From contig NZ_CP090364.1 in the NCBI RefSeq assembly GCF_021432065.1, forward strand, positions 1,192,601-1,256,600: a stretch of 64,000 nt of DNA, written 5' to 3'. Shown here one piece after another: positions 20,446 to 29,982 of this stretch (within the stretch, counting starts at the first letter, position 1; every line of letters begins with the position of its first letter). The translations under genes were made by a program, and so were the position numbers. Below the pieces are notes generated by a model. The model made no database searches, was not told the origin of the DNA, and saw only the letters and a program-made list of their open reading frames with translations. Source of the DNA: Photobacterium sp. TLY01 (GTDB taxonomy: Bacteria; Pseudomonadota; Gammaproteobacteria; Enterobacterales; Vibrionaceae).

Positions 20446-20479
20446 AAAAATACCGCCCGGAGGCGTGGGCGGTATTTTT
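20446..20479 (-). terminator. Strong terminator of the EamA gene
   Basis: A 13-base stem (AAAAATACCGCCC with GGGCGGTATTTTT) around an eight-base loop, A-rich on one side and T-rich on the other, so it can work in both directions. Confidence 0.9.
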
Positions 20480-20496
20480 TTGCAGTATGCTTCCGA

Positions 20497-21432
20497 TTAT
20501 TTTGCCAGTGCTTCCTGTTCTGGTTTGGCAACCGCTGCATGGGTGCCGGGCGAACCGCGGCGAATCATGACAGTCATCGATAGCAAGACAGTGACCACGC
20601 CATAACTGACTTCTTCCCAGGGAACCAGATTACCGGTGAAACGGTTCACCAGCAGCACCAGCACTGGGATCAGATAGGTATAGGCCGAGACCTGTTCAGG
20701 AGCCAGTGCGACGCTGCCCTGCTGGAACAGGAAGAAACTGATTGCCGTTGCGAACACCGCCAGATACCCAATCCCCAGCCAGATTTCCGCTGGGATCTGC
20801 GTCCATTGTACCTGTACCAGCTGAGGTGCCGCGGCGACGGTCAGCAAGCCGGTGGCACAAATCAGAGTCCAGCAGGTCAGGTGGACGAAAGATTCGCCTC
20901 GATAGCACTTTTTCACAATGATCGGATTGAGTGCCATGCCCAGACAGCCCAGCAAATAAATTTTGTTCGAGGCTGTCATGGCGATCGAACCGGCCGCGCT
21001 CAGATCGCCCCGGAAAATAATCAGACCTGCACCCAGCATACCGCCCAGCAAAGCCAGGGTGACAGACAGGGAGGTGCTGCGCTTGAATACGAACGCCGCC
21101 AGAATGGCGCTCATTAACGGCACTGTCGTATACAGGGCACTGGCGTCCAGCGGGCTGGTGTCGCGCAGGGCAATAAACATGGCAACAAAATAGCCCAGTG
21201 CCGGCAGGCTGATCAGCGTGTATCGGCCTAAATCTTTCGCAGAGGGGATGCGGAACTGTTTTTTCGCGACCAGAATTCCGACAAACAGCAGGCTGGCCAG
21301 CAGATAACGCACCCAAGTGACGACGAGCGGATCCATGGAAGCCGTAATATAGCTACCAATCGGGAAAGACAGGCTAATCAGCACAGTGAAGAAAAATAAC
21401 TTCAGGTGTGAAATTTGGTTCAATGACAACAT
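20497..21432 (-). CDS. EamA/DMT-family transporter
   Basis: A 311-residue drug/metabolite transporter with about ten hydrophobic segments arranged as two EamA repeats (first about 15-140, second about 155-290). It begins MLSLNQISHLKLFFFTVLIS, and the second repeat carries the SAYTYLIPVLVLL segment typical of the family. Likely an inner-membrane exporter of an amino acid or metabolite; the substrate cannot be told from sequence. Two perfect palindromes lie 100-160 bases upstream of its start. Confidence 0.85.
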   Translation of the reverse strand: MLSLNQISHLKLFFFTVLISLSFPIGSYITASMDPLVVTWVRYLLASLLFVGILVAKKQFRIPSAKDLGRYTLISLPALGYFVAMFIALRDTSPLDASALYTTVPLMSAILAAFVFKRSTSLSVTLALLGGMLGAGLIIFRGDLSAAGSIAMTASNKIYLLGCLGMALNPIIVKKCYRGESFVHLTCWTLICATGLLTVAAAPQLVQVQWTQIPAEIWLGIGYLAVFATAISFFLFQQGSVALAPEQVSAYTYLIPVLVLLVNRFTGNLVPWEEVSYGVVTVLLSMTVMIRRGSPGTHAAVAKPEQEALAK

Positions 21433-21529
21433 TCAACTTCTCTATGACTAAGATTAACTCGAAAACCAGGGCATTTAACCAAAACCTGACCGACAAGACA
21501 AGAAATTTTGACCCGAAAGTTAAACCAAA

Positions 21530-21553
21530 AACTGGCAATATTAGTTGCCAGTT
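21530..21553. promoter_or_regulatory. Palindrome AACTGGCAA-N6-TTGCCAGTT
   Basis: A perfect nine-base inverted repeat with a six-base spacer, about 98 bases upstream of the EamA start. It could be an operator or a leader hairpin. Confidence 0.5.
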
Positions 21554-21574
21554 GTGATCTCTGTCAGCTTGTTT

Positions 21575-21590
21575 GTTGTAAAATTACAAC
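21575..21590. promoter_or_regulatory. Palindrome GTTGTAA-AA-TTACAAC
   Basis: A perfect seven-base inverted repeat with a two-base spacer, in the size range of a dimeric repressor operator (TetR, GntR or MarR type). The bound protein is unknown. Confidence 0.5.
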
Positions 21591-21774
21591 TTATTCACAG
21601 GAATGATGTGTTATCAAAGTGCGAATGCGATAGGTGATGTGCCGCTGGGTCCTGCGCTGCCGCTTGCTGTCTGGCGTGGCCTTGAGCTTGATCTTGTCCG
21701 CGTTCACACATTTGCTCACGTGTATCACAAAACAGTATTCAATTAGATGAATATTGATCCAGATCTATAAACAA

Positions 21775-21789
21775 GGTGAATTTTTCACC
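21775..21789. promoter_or_regulatory. Palindrome GGTGAA-TTT-TTCACC upstream of adhP
   Basis: A perfect inverted repeat ending 39 bases before the adhP start. The same half-site recurs in a larger palindrome downstream of adhP at 22954. Confidence 0.5.
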
Positions 21790-21827
21790 AACAATGGCTG
21801 TTCAACCACGCGTAAGGAGTTGCCGTC

Positions 21828-22844
21828 ATGAAAGCCGCTGTAGTGAATGAATTCAAAGGGAAACTGGAAATCAAAGACATTCCCCTGCCTGCTGTCAAAC
21901 CCCGGGACGTACTGGTGAAAATTCATGCCTGCGGGGTGTGTCATACCGATTTACATGCCTGCCACGGCGACTGGCCGGTGAAACCCAAAATGCCACTGGT
22001 GCCGGGCCATGAGGGCGTCGGCGCAATTGTTCAGGTGGGCAGTGAAATCCATCATCTCAAGATAGGTGATCGGGTGGGTGTGCCCTGGCTGTATTCAGCG
22101 TGCGGTCATTGTGAGTATTGTCTGTCCGGCCGTGAAACCTTGTGTCTGGATCAGCAAAATGCCGGCTATTCAGTCGATGGCGGTTATGCCGAGTACTGCC
22201 TGGCGCATGGCGAATATGTGGTGAAAATTCCGGACGGATTGTCTTATGTCGATGCCGCGCCTTTGTTCTGCGCCGGGGTGACCACTTATAAAGCGCTGAA
22301 AGTGACCGAAGTGAAGCCGGGCCAGTGGGTCGCCATTATCGGTGTGGGCGGTTTGGGCCACCTGGCCGTTCAGTACGCCAAAGCCATGGGCATGAACGTG
22401 ATCGCGGTGGATACCGGCGCCGAGAAAATGGCGCTGGCGAAAGAGCTGGGTGCTGAACACTGTATCGATTTCATGCAAGAAAAGCCGTCTGAAGCTATTC
22501 ACCGGCTGGTGGGCGGCGTGCATGGTGTTGTGTGTACGGCAGTGTCCAAGCCTGCGTTCGAAGAGGCTTACCGCTCGGTGCGGCGGGGCGGCAGCTGTGT
22601 GCTGGTGGGCTTGCCGCCGGAAGACATGCCAATCCCTATCTTTGATACCGTGCTGAATGGCACGAAAGTGATTGGCTCAATTGTCGGCACGCGTCAGGAC
22701 TTACAGGAATGCCTGCAATTTGCTGCCGAAGGCAAGGTGAAAGCCATCACTGAAGTGAAAGCACTGGAAGATATCAACGAGATTTTTGATGACATGCTCA
22801 AAGGTGAAATCACAGGACGAATCGTGATGAACCTGGAGTCATGA
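21828..22844 (+). CDS. adhP: Zinc-dependent alcohol dehydrogenase AdhP
   Basis: A 338-residue class of tetrameric Zn-ADH. Catalytic-Zn ligands are in [11 protein letters not shown] (Cys37) and PGHEGVG (His60-Glu61). The structural-Zn cysteines are in the [15 protein letters not shown] cluster (about 91-105). The NAD+ site is [17 protein letters not shown]. It interconverts primary alcohols such as ethanol and aldehydes in the cytosol. ATG is preceded by AAGGAG. A strong terminator follows, so it is monocistronic. Confidence 0.93.
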   Translation: MKAAVVNEFKGKLEIKDIPLPAVKPRDVLVKIHACGVCHTDLHACHGDWPVKPKMPLVPGHEGVGAIVQVGSEIHHLKIGDRVGVPWLYSACGHCEYCLSGRETLCLDQQNAGYSVDGGYAEYCLAHGEYVVKIPDGLSYVDAAPLFCAGVTTYKALKVTEVKPGQWVAIIGVGGLGHLAVQYAKAMGMNVIAVDTGAEKMALAKELGAEHCIDFMQEKPSEAIHRLVGGVHGVVCTAVSKPAFEEAYRSVRRGGSCVLVGLPPEDMPIPIFDTVLNGTKVIGSIVGTRQDLQECLQFAAEGKVKAITEVKALEDINEIFDDMLKGEITGRIVMNLES

Positions 22845-22861
22845 TCATCTGAGCTTGGTTC

Positions 22862-22897
22862 AATCCCTCTTGGTGCAAACCCGGAGGGATTTTTTTT
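22862..22897 (+). terminator. adhP terminator
   Basis: AATCCCTC and GAGGGATT pair across a 14-base loop and run into eight T. Confidence 0.88.
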
Positions 22898-22953
22898 AGC
22901 GGCGTGATCGTGATAATTGAATTCAAATGGTGTCGATTACATCAAACTTTTTT

Positions 22954-22974
22954 GGTGAAATTATGAATTTCACC
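22954..22974. promoter_or_regulatory. Palindrome GGTGAAATT-ATG-AATTTCACC
   Basis: A perfect nine-base inverted repeat with a three-base spacer, about 200 bases upstream of the VWA lipoprotein gene. It shares GGTGAA...TTCACC with the site at 21775. Confidence 0.5.
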
Positions 22975-23172
22975 TGCTGAAATACCCGCACAGATTCCAA
23001 TTCTCAATGGATTCAACCACACTCGGTTGCATAGTTGCACTTATCAGCTTCTGCAACTTACCGCCATATCAAATCGAAGTCTGTCTGACGTACGCCTGAT
23101 GCCCGCATCAGGTGTTGATGGTGATTTGTTGTGTTTACAGAACAGATAAACGTCAATGAGTTAGGTGAGAAC

Positions 23173-25356
23173 ATGAGAAAGGATATTCAAGTCGCGCTGC
23201 TGGCAGTACTGACCAGTGTGTTAACTGCCTGCTGGGATGATGATAAAGATGATGATGCTTCCGGCACCGAGAGAAATGCGTTGATTCGAACGGAAACGTT
23301 AGCCGCCAACGATTCGCACTGCGCCTCCGGGGGGCTGCGGATTATTGCGGGTTACGATGAAAACCAGAATGCGCAGTTGGATGAGGCGGAATACGTCTCG
23401 TCAAAGTATGTCTGTAACGACGGTCAGCAAAGTTCAGATGGTGAAGGGAACTCAATTTTTGATGAGGCATTGGTTGGGATTGCCTTTATTGCCAGGGAGG
23501 ATGTGAATTGCCCGGCAGGCGGGCAGCAGATCTACATGGGTGTGGATAAGAATAACAATCAGATCCTGGACAGTGACGAAATTACAGACACTGAGATTCT
23601 CTGCAGCGACGGAACGCTGGATGCACCGGCCTCTGTGATTAATGCGCTGACTGCCTCACCAGCGACAGTGCTGAGTCACGGTGTTTCTGTGCTTGAGGCA
23701 ACCATATCCAATGCTTGGCAAGTGGATAAGATCCAATGGACAGATCAGAACGGTCAATTATTGTCTCCAAGAAGCAGCAGCGAGCCACATGTCCTGGATC
23801 TTCAGGCCGGCTCGGATCTCGGACAGTTTACATACACAGTGAGCATTGAAAAGCTGAACGACAGCGGTAAGCAGATACTGCAGTCTAAATCCATTACGAT
23901 CACAGTCAGCCAGGCCCCGTCGGCCACTCAATCAGTGTCGCTTGAAACCCGTCAGGTATTTTTGCCGGATGACTTTACGATGTCACCAGTGACGGGGGAT
24001 ATCTCTGGCACCGTGATTTACGGGAATCCGAAAACGGCGTCTGCGAGTTCGCGAATGATGGCAATTCCAACACCGGAAGAGACTGAGCTGGTGGGCTTTG
24101 TTGCTGAACGGGGGGCACTGAATCAGGGCACGACAGCCCAGCAAATTCTGCAAACCATGGTCAATGCGGTCAGCCAGCATTTGCCATCAGCGGGAGATCG
24201 GATTGAACAGCTTTCACAGACAGTGCTGGAAAATGGCAATGTGTCTGCCAGCTATAACATCACCCTCAATACAGCCATGCTGCCAACCCATTTGCTCCAT
24301 CTCCTGCTTCAGCAAATGGCTGTGAATGTGATTGGCGGCGTGACAGATACGTTAATACCAGCGGCGACAGAAGTGGCCGCCTCGACGTTTCAGTTTGATC
24401 TGGTTGTGAGCTATGACCCGTTGCAGGACAGCCTGATTATGACGGCGACACTGGTAGATAAAAGTCATGTCGGACGTTATGCGGATGTTATCAGCGCCAC
24501 GACATCCGAAACGATCAGTGCAGCGCTGGGTTCAACCTTGCTGCTGCAGTCAGATCAGTTTACCGCGGTTGAACAGACGCGCTCGAAAGCGGACTTTCTC
24601 TTTGTGATTGATAACTCGGGCAGTATGTCAGATGAACAGCATGAGCTGAGCCGCTTGACCCAAAGTTTTATTCAAACCATCGGGGCTTCCGGAATCGATT
24701 ATCAGGTCGGTACGATCACCACAGACTCGGATCAGCTACGTGGCGTTGGGTTTACCCATGATGCCACGCAAATTGAAGCGGACTTCATTCCGGGGACTCA
24801 CGGTAGTGCGACGGAGCGGGGGATCTTTTACGCTGAAAAGGCGCTCGAACCGGTGAACGGGACGGTCACTCTGGCCGGATATCCCCGGGTTGGCGCGTCA
24901 CTTTCTGTCATTATTGTCAGTGATGAGCCAAGTCAGTACGGCAATAATCCGCCGTTTGATCCGAGCCAAAACCTGTTCACGGATCACGGTTATCGCGTCT
25001 ATGCCATTGTGAAGCCGGGGGATGCTGGCATCAGTCAATATGATGATCTGGCGGTATCGACGCTTGGAAAAATCCTGAACATTGATTTGATTTCAGAATA
25101 CGACAGCTTCATGAATACGGTGGCAAATAATGCTGGGGCAACCAGTGCCGGCTATCAGTTATCCCTGGCCGCAACCCATCAGATCCTGTCTTCTTCTTTA
25201 TCCGTCAAAGTGAATGGGGTTACGGTACAGCGCAGCACGGCGAATGGCTGGCAGTACTATCCGTTGTCGCAAGCCGTTGTGTTCACCGGTGCCGCAATTC
25301 CGGCGGTAGGTGCCACAATTACCATAGCCTATCAATATGTACAAACCACACCCTAA
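23173..25356 (+). CDS. VWA-domain lipoprotein with DUF7151-type repeats
   Basis: About 727 residues from ATG 23173 (AGGTGAG upstream). A lipoprotein signal peptide ends at LTAC. Next come two repeats of about 45 residues with spaced cysteines (NDSHCASGG...YVCNDG and EDVNCPAGG...ILCSDG), which fit the DUF7151 pattern. A long extracytoplasmic middle region follows. The von Willebrand factor A domain is near residues 470-640, with the MIDAS motif DNSGSMS (Asp480, Ser482, Ser484). The C-terminal about 60 residues form a small beta-rich domain. It is probably anchored in the outer membrane and metal-dependent in ligand binding. The partner is unknown; no secretion or pilus genes are adjacent. Confidence 0.75.
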   Translation: MRKDIQVALLAVLTSVLTACWDDDKDDDASGTERNALIRTETLAANDSHCASGGLRIIAGYDENQNAQLDEAEYVSSKYVCNDGQQSSDGEGNSIFDEALVGIAFIAREDVNCPAGGQQIYMGVDKNNNQILDSDEITDTEILCSDGTLDAPASVINALTASPATVLSHGVSVLEATISNAWQVDKIQWTDQNGQLLSPRSSSEPHVLDLQAGSDLGQFTYTVSIEKLNDSGKQILQSKSITITVSQAPSATQSVSLETRQVFLPDDFTMSPVTGDISGTVIYGNPKTASASSRMMAIPTPEETELVGFVAERGALNQGTTAQQILQTMVNAVSQHLPSAGDRIEQLSQTVLENGNVSASYNITLNTAMLPTHLLHLLLQQMAVNVIGGVTDTLIPAATEVAASTFQFDLVVSYDPLQDSLIMTATLVDKSHVGRYADVISATTSETISAALGSTLLLQSDQFTAVEQTRSKADFLFVIDNSGSMSDEQHELSRLTQSFIQTIGASGIDYQVGTITTDSDQLRGVGFTHDATQIEADFIPGTHGSATERGIFYAEKALEPVNGTVTLAGYPRVGASLSVIIVSDEPSQYGNNPPFDPSQNLFTDHGYRVYAIVKPGDAGISQYDDLAVSTLGKILNIDLISEYDSFMNTVANNAGATSAGYQLSLAATHQILSSSLSVKVNGVTVQRSTANGWQYYPLSQAVVFTGAAIPAVGATITIAYQYVQTTP

Positions 25357-25371
25357 ATAGTGCACCACAGC

Positions 25372-25401
25372 CGGGCTGACAGAGGTCAGCCCGCTGTTTT
25401 T
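25372..25401 (+). terminator. Terminator of the VWA lipoprotein gene
   Basis: CGGGCTGAC-AGAG-GTCAGCCCG, a nine-base stem, is followed shortly by five T. Confidence 0.85.
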
Positions 25402-25525
25402 AGCGCCTTGTTTCGTTTGTTCAGGTGGAACGGTAAGAAAGGTCACTTTTTTTTCACTGTCTACTTGTCTTCATGCCGTTTCGTGCTATTTTCTCGCGAC
25501 AAATGTCTATCTGGAGTTTATGGCT

Positions 25526-26098
25526 ATGCCAAAGGCAAGTGAGATTAAAAAGTCTGCAGCGATTGAACACGAAGGTAAGGTTTATTTTGTTAAAGAAATC
25601 AACAAACTAACGCCAAGTGGCCGTGCTGGTAACAGCCTGTACCGTATGCGTATGTATGATGTGGCAACCAACGCGAAAGCGGATGTGAGCTTCAAAGCGG
25701 ACGACATCATCACACTGGCAGACTTTAGCCGCCATGGCGCGTCTTTCTCTTACATTGACGGTGAAGAATATATCTTCATGGACAATGAAGACTACACCCC
25801 ATATCACTTCCACAAAGATGTGATTGAAGAAGAATTGCTGTTCATTACTGAAGATATTCAGGGGCTGCATGTGCTGGTGGTGAATGGTGCGCCGGTTGCG
25901 CTGGAACTGCCGTCTACAGTGGATCTGGAAATTGTAGAAACCGACCCTTCCATCAAAGGCGCCTCTGCCAGTGCACGGACAAAGCCTGCGGTACTGAGCA
26001 CAGGTTTATCCGTCCAGGTGCCAGAGTACATTGCAACCGGTGATCGCATTCGTGTGAATACACTGGAACACAAATACATGAACCGTGTAGAGAAGTAA
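25526..26098 (+). CDS. efpL: Elongation factor P-like protein EfpL (YeiP)
   Basis: A 190-residue EF-P paralogue of the YeiP/EfpL group. The start MPKASEIKK matches the family and is preferred to an ATG two codons earlier. The N-terminal KOW-like domain has the loop [19 protein letters not shown] in place of the EF-P modification loop. The middle domain carries [17 protein letters not shown], and the C-terminal OB domain has the signature [12 protein letters not shown]. It binds the ribosomal E site and helps translate difficult proline-containing stretches, without the lysylation used by EF-P. Monocistronic, with a terminator-like hairpin behind it. Confidence 0.95.
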   Translation: MPKASEIKKSAAIEHEGKVYFVKEINKLTPSGRAGNSLYRMRMYDVATNAKADVSFKADDIITLADFSRHGASFSYIDGEEYIFMDNEDYTPYHFHKDVIEEELLFITEDIQGLHVLVVNGAPVALELPSTVDLEIVETDPSIKGASASARTKPAVLSTGLSVQVPEYIATGDRIRVNTLEHKYMNRVEK

Positions 26099-26115
26099 GT
26101 TCTCTGCACTGCCGG

Positions 26116-26178
26116 AAAAAAGCCGCAGTCAGAAGTGCTCCCTCAATACAGGACACTTTTGTTTTGCGGCTTTTTTTT
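26116..26178. terminator. Terminator-like inverted repeat after efpL
   Basis: AAAAAAGCCGCA and TGCGGCTTTTTT form a 12-base stem around a 37-base loop, followed by further T. Confidence 0.6.
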
Positions 26179-26287
26179 GAACAGCCTCCCAGCATCGCTG
26201 CTTCAATTTGCACAGCGATTCACTATCGTTAAGCTATGCAACACGTTTTTATTTGATCTCCCACAGCCCGGAACCGGAAATCGTCGT

Positions 26288-26785
26288 ATGAAAAAGGCAT
26301 TGTCCAGCCTGATAACTTTACTCTTGCTTCAGGGGTGTGTCGGCTATGTCGGCGGCGATCTGGAAGATGTCGTGGTTGATACCTATCTTGATCAGTGCCG
26401 CAATACGCCCACCTATTATGAAATGAAAGTGTATACCGATGCGAAGAATGACTACGCAGATGAAAACATCTCCGGCATGATTTCGACTTATACCTTAGGA
26501 CTGTTTCCGACCTACTGGCTGTCTGAAGTGCGCAGTAAAGTCATGATAGAAGGTAAGGGGAAAGCGATTTATGCCAGAAAAGATGTCAGTCGTATTCATA
26601 CGTTCTATGGGTTTTTATGGCTGCTGTTTTTAAGTGATGACAGTGTGAATGCGCTGCGGGCGGATGAAGGTTCAGGCCTGCGGGTGATTGAAGGCATTCA
26701 GGACAGAGCCGTGGCGAAAACGCTGAATGAAATGCCTGACAGCATTGATATCAATGAACTGTGTGTCACATACCTGGATTTATAA
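26288..26785 (+). CDS. Small lipoprotein, unknown
   Basis: 165 residues from ATG 26288. The signal peptide MKKALSSLITLLLLQGC ends in a lipobox (Cys17). The mature part has the conserved-looking segments DTYLDQCRNTPTYYE and SVNALRADEGSGLRVI and a short hydrophobic run (GFLWLLFL, near residue 112). I do not recognise the family. The longer frame from 26135 crosses the efpL terminator and is rejected as the start. It appears monocistronic. Confidence 0.65.
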   Translation: MKKALSSLITLLLLQGCVGYVGGDLEDVVVDTYLDQCRNTPTYYEMKVYTDAKNDYADENISGMISTYTLGLFPTYWLSEVRSKVMIEGKGKAIYARKDVSRIHTFYGFLWLLFLSDDSVNALRADEGSGLRVIEGIQDRAVAKTLNEMPDSIDINELCVTYLDL

Positions 26786-27125
26786 TATTTTTGTGTATCT
26801 GTCTGCCGGTTTGGTAGATTTTCCTGTCTTCTGTGGTGTTAAATTTGTTAATAATGAGCCCACTGTCAAATAATCAACTTAAATATCATCCTTTGTGATT
26901 GGCGCTGACTTCCGCAATCTGTGCTGCCTGATGCTGCTTTTCTTGTAATTTGGTGCTGTTGAAAGTCGTTGGTGTGATTATTTATGCCATAAATTAGCAT
27001 GAATTTGACATTTGTCCTGATTATTTTCTGTTCAGTCTCAATTGAGTTCGCAAGATTTAATTTGCTATAACCATCTTCGTATGAGTTCGATACATCAGCA
27101 TTTTGATAAAGAGAAGGATACAAGG
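26786..27125. other. Promoter region of the amino acid ABC operon
   Basis: About 340 AT-rich bases without a supported gene, leading to the Shine-Dalgarno AGAAGGA of the binding-protein gene. No operator could be assigned. Confidence 0.4.
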
Positions 27126-27929
27126 ATGTCTATGCGTAAATTCGTAAGCAGTGTTGTGGCAGCCTGTGCATTGTTAGGCACGTCAGTGTCTGCCACTGCT
27201 GGCCCGGTCATGGATGATATTGTGAAAACCGGCGAACTTCGGGTGTGTTTTGACGCAGGTTATATGCCGTTCGAAATGAAAAGCAAAAACGGCTCTTTTG
27301 TCGGTTTTGATATTGATATCGGTAAAATGATGGCCCGCCAGATGGGCGTGAAATATGTGCCGGTCAACACAGCCTGGGACGGTATTATTCCAACGCTGTT
27401 AACCGGTAAGTGCCACATCATCAATGCGGGGATGACGATCAACGCGCAGCGCAATATGCGCGTCAATTTTGCCGACCCTTACATCATTGTGGGTCAGAGC
27501 ATCCTGCTCAATCCTGAGCTGGAAGGGAAGATCAAAAGCTACAAAGATCTGAATGACAGCAAATACACGATTGCAACCAAACTGGGCACCACAGGTGAGC
27601 AAGCGATCAAGCGCATGATCAGTAAAGCAAAGCTGAATGTGTTTGAAACTCAGTCTGATGCTGTACTGGAAGTGGCAAATGGCAAAGCGGATGCCTTTAT
27701 TTACGATATGCCATTCAACGCCATTTATGCTTCGCAGAACAGCGGTAAAGTGGTTCACCTGGAGCAACCATTTACCTATGAGCCATTAGGCTGGGCGGTC
27801 GCACAGGGCGATATGGATATGCTGAACTTCCTTAATAACTTCCTGCGCCAGATCAAAGGCGACGGTACCTATGAGCGTATCTACGACAAGTGGTTTAAAG
27901 ACAACAGCTGGCTGAGCCAGGTGCAATAA
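27126..27929 (+). CDS. Polar amino acid ABC transporter, periplasmic binding protein
   Basis: About 267 residues with a Sec signal peptide (hydrophobic core AACALLGTSVSATAG). The SBP family 3 fold is clear: TGELRVCFDAGYMPFE, FVGFDIDIGKMMA, AWDGIIPTLLTGKC and the closing YERIYDKWFKDN. It captures a polar amino acid in the periplasm; the specificity is uncertain. ATG 27132 (MRKF), with AAGG six bases upstream, is an equally good start. It is the first gene of a three-gene operon with permease and ATPase. Confidence 0.9.
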   Translation: MSMRKFVSSVVAACALLGTSVSATAGPVMDDIVKTGELRVCFDAGYMPFEMKSKNGSFVGFDIDIGKMMARQMGVKYVPVNTAWDGIIPTLLTGKCHIINAGMTINAQRNMRVNFADPYIIVGQSILLNPELEGKIKSYKDLNDSKYTIATKLGTTGEQAIKRMISKAKLNVFETQSDAVLEVANGKADAFIYDMPFNAIYASQNSGKVVHLEQPFTYEPLGWAVAQGDMDMLNFLNNFLRQIKGDGTYERIYDKWFKDNSWLSQVQ

Positions 27930-28007
27930 ATCCAATCACGGCTGGCCGCAGAGCCAGCCGTGCATTCCCGCTGTTTTCTCATTCCGACACGCCTAAGGAA
28001 GAAGTAT

Positions 28008-28955
28008 ATGATTAGGACGTCTAACCGGTGGCTCTGGCAAACTGTATTTGTCGTCATCCTGGCACTGCTGATGACGGGGCTGTATCAGGCTTCGCAAAGC
28101 ATCAATTACAACTGGCAATGGCACCGTGTCTTGCCATTTATCGTGGATACCACACCGAAAGAGTTCAGGGCGCAGGGTGATGGTACGGTTCAGATTAACG
28201 CTGATAACTCAATCACCATCAACCTCGACTATAACAATGTGCCGCAGCAGATCCCGGCCTATGATAGCCGTTCAGTCCAGCAAGGCGATCTGGTATTTGA
28301 AGGCGATGTGGTTGCCAGCAGCTCGCAATGGACGATTGGTCCGGTCACGCTGGGCTTGTGGGTGACTCTGAAAATCTCGGTACTCTCACTGTTCTTCGCC
28401 ATTATTCTGGGCCTGATGGCAGGGTTGATGCGGATATCTCATAACCCTGTGACCAAAAATCTGGCTTTTCTGTACGTTGAAATTATCCGTGGTACCCCTT
28501 TACTGGTCCAAATTTTCATCGTGTACTTTTTCCTGGGCACCATTTTCGAGCTGGAGCGTTTTACCGCCGGTGTCGTGGCGCTGTCTATCTTTACCGGCGC
28601 CTACATTGCAGAAATTATCCGCGCCGGTATTCAGTCGATTCCGCCAGGGCAAATGGAAGCGGCCCGCTCACTGGGGATGAGTTACCCCAAGGCGATGATG
28701 TATGTCATTTTGCCGCAAGCCTTTAAGCGCACTTTGCCACCGATGGCGGGTCAGTTAATTACGCTGATCAAAGACTCATCTCTGGTGTCGGTTATTTCGA
28801 TTACCGATTTGACCAAGGCAGGCCGGGAAGTGATCAGCGGCAGTTTCGCCACTTTTGAGGTGTGGTTTGTGGTTGCAGGATTGTATCTGCTGCTGACGAC
28901 CAGCCTGTCGTGGGCCGTACAGCGAATTGAGAAGAGGTTGGCGAGCAGTGACTAA
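28008..28955 (+). CDS. Polar amino acid ABC transporter permease
   Basis: A 315-residue HisM/GlnP-type permease. After the first membrane segment (about 9-28) comes an 85-residue polar stretch, likely periplasmic. The core follows from about residue 115, with the EAA loop [21 protein letters not shown] that contacts the ATPase. GTPLLVQIF is typical of the polar amino acid uptake family. The periplasmic insertion is longer than in E. coli GlnP. The operon runs binding protein, permease, ATPase. Confidence 0.9.
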   Translation: MIRTSNRWLWQTVFVVILALLMTGLYQASQSINYNWQWHRVLPFIVDTTPKEFRAQGDGTVQINADNSITINLDYNNVPQQIPAYDSRSVQQGDLVFEGDVVASSSQWTIGPVTLGLWVTLKISVLSLFFAIILGLMAGLMRISHNPVTKNLAFLYVEIIRGTPLLVQIFIVYFFLGTIFELERFTAGVVALSIFTGAYIAEIIRAGIQSIPPGQMEAARSLGMSYPKAMMYVILPQAFKRTLPPMAGQLITLIKDSSLVSVISITDLTKAGREVISGSFATFEVWFVVAGLYLLLTTSLSWAVQRIEKRLASSD

Positions 28956-28974
28956 TACATATCAGGGCGACAAC

Positions 28975-29700
28975 ATGATAGTCGCCGACAAGGTCAATAA
29001 AATTTATCCCAATCTGTGCCATGCCCTGAAAGATGTCAGTGCAACGGTGAAGCGTGGCGAGGTAGTGGTCATCATCGGGCCGTCAGGCTCGGGTAAATCG
29101 ACCTTTCTGCGTACGCTCAACCAGCTGGAAGTGATTACCTCGGGGCAGATTCAGATTGATGGTATGAACATGTACGCCAAAAGCACCAATATCAACGAAT
29201 TGCGTGCGAACGTTGGCATGGTCTTTCAATCGTTTAATCTGTTTCCTCATAAAACGGTGAAAGGCAATGTGATGCTGGCACCCCAGAAGGTCAGGGGACG
29301 CACGAAAGCGGAGATAGAGCCGGAAGCCGAAAAACTGCTCAAGCGGGTCGGTCTGGCAGACAAAATGAATGTCTATCCGTCGCAGCTATCCGGTGGCCAG
29401 CAACAACGGGTGGCTATTGCCCGGGCTCTGGCCATGCGGCCGGACGTGATGCTGTTTGATGAGCCGACCTCTGCGCTCGACCCTGAAATGGTCGGCGAGG
29501 TGCTGGATGTGATGAAAGATCTGGCCGCAGAAGGCATGACCATGGTGGTGGTCACGCACGAGATGGGCTTTGCCCGTGAAGTGGCTGATCGCGTGCTGTT
29601 CATGGAAGACGGTGAGTTGCTGGTCAGCGATTCGCCTGAGAACATATTTGACTCGCCCAAGCATCCACGGCTGGCGCAGTTCCTGTCAAAACTTCTCTAG
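28975..29700 (+). CDS. Polar amino acid ABC transporter ATPase
   Basis: About 241 residues. Walker [11 protein letters not shown]-loop FQSFNLFP, signature LSGGQQQR, Walker [14 protein letters not shown] and the H-loop VVTHEMGF are all intact. The family is GlnQ/HisP-like. ATG 28975 with AGGG upstream is chosen; GTG 28948, which overlaps the permease stop by eight bases, is an alternative that would couple translation. It powers uptake together with the two preceding genes and is followed by a terminator. Confidence 0.93.
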   Translation: MIVADKVNKIYPNLCHALKDVSATVKRGEVVVIIGPSGSGKSTFLRTLNQLEVITSGQIQIDGMNMYAKSTNINELRANVGMVFQSFNLFPHKTVKGNVMLAPQKVRGRTKAEIEPEAEKLLKRVGLADKMNVYPSQLSGGQQQRVAIARALAMRPDVMLFDEPTSALDPEMVGEVLDVMKDLAAEGMTMVVVTHEMGFAREVADRVLFMEDGELLVSDSPENIFDSPKHPRLAQFLSKLL

Positions 29701-29728
29701 CAGACAAGTCTCTTCCTGAAATCAACCC

Positions 29729-29756
29729 AAGGCAGGCCAAGCTGGTCTGCCTTTTT
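29729..29756 (+). terminator. Terminator of the amino acid ABC operon
   Basis: AAGGCAGGCC and GGTCTGCCTT form a ten-base stem with one G-U pair and a five-base loop, followed by T. Confidence 0.88.
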
Positions 29757-29982
29757 ATTTCCGCAATCTTTTTGGTTTCGTAATCAAGTCATCCTCTTGC
29801 ACCCGAATGAGGCACATTTTTCCCGGTTGAACCCGATTGGTGCATGGGTCGTACAAATATTGCGCAATTCCCGCCTGAGACAATCCATTGCAGTGGCACT
29901 GAAATTGCAGCCAGTCGAGATAAACAACAATAAGTTACGACAAACACGACACATAAAATGCGAGATGCAGGGAGTTTGCACA

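Larger units (their letters stand above)
21433..21827. other. Divergent regulatory region between EamA and adhP
   Basis: A 395-base gap between two divergent genes. It holds three perfect palindromes listed separately, so both genes are probably controlled from here. No gene was supported inside it. Confidence 0.6.
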
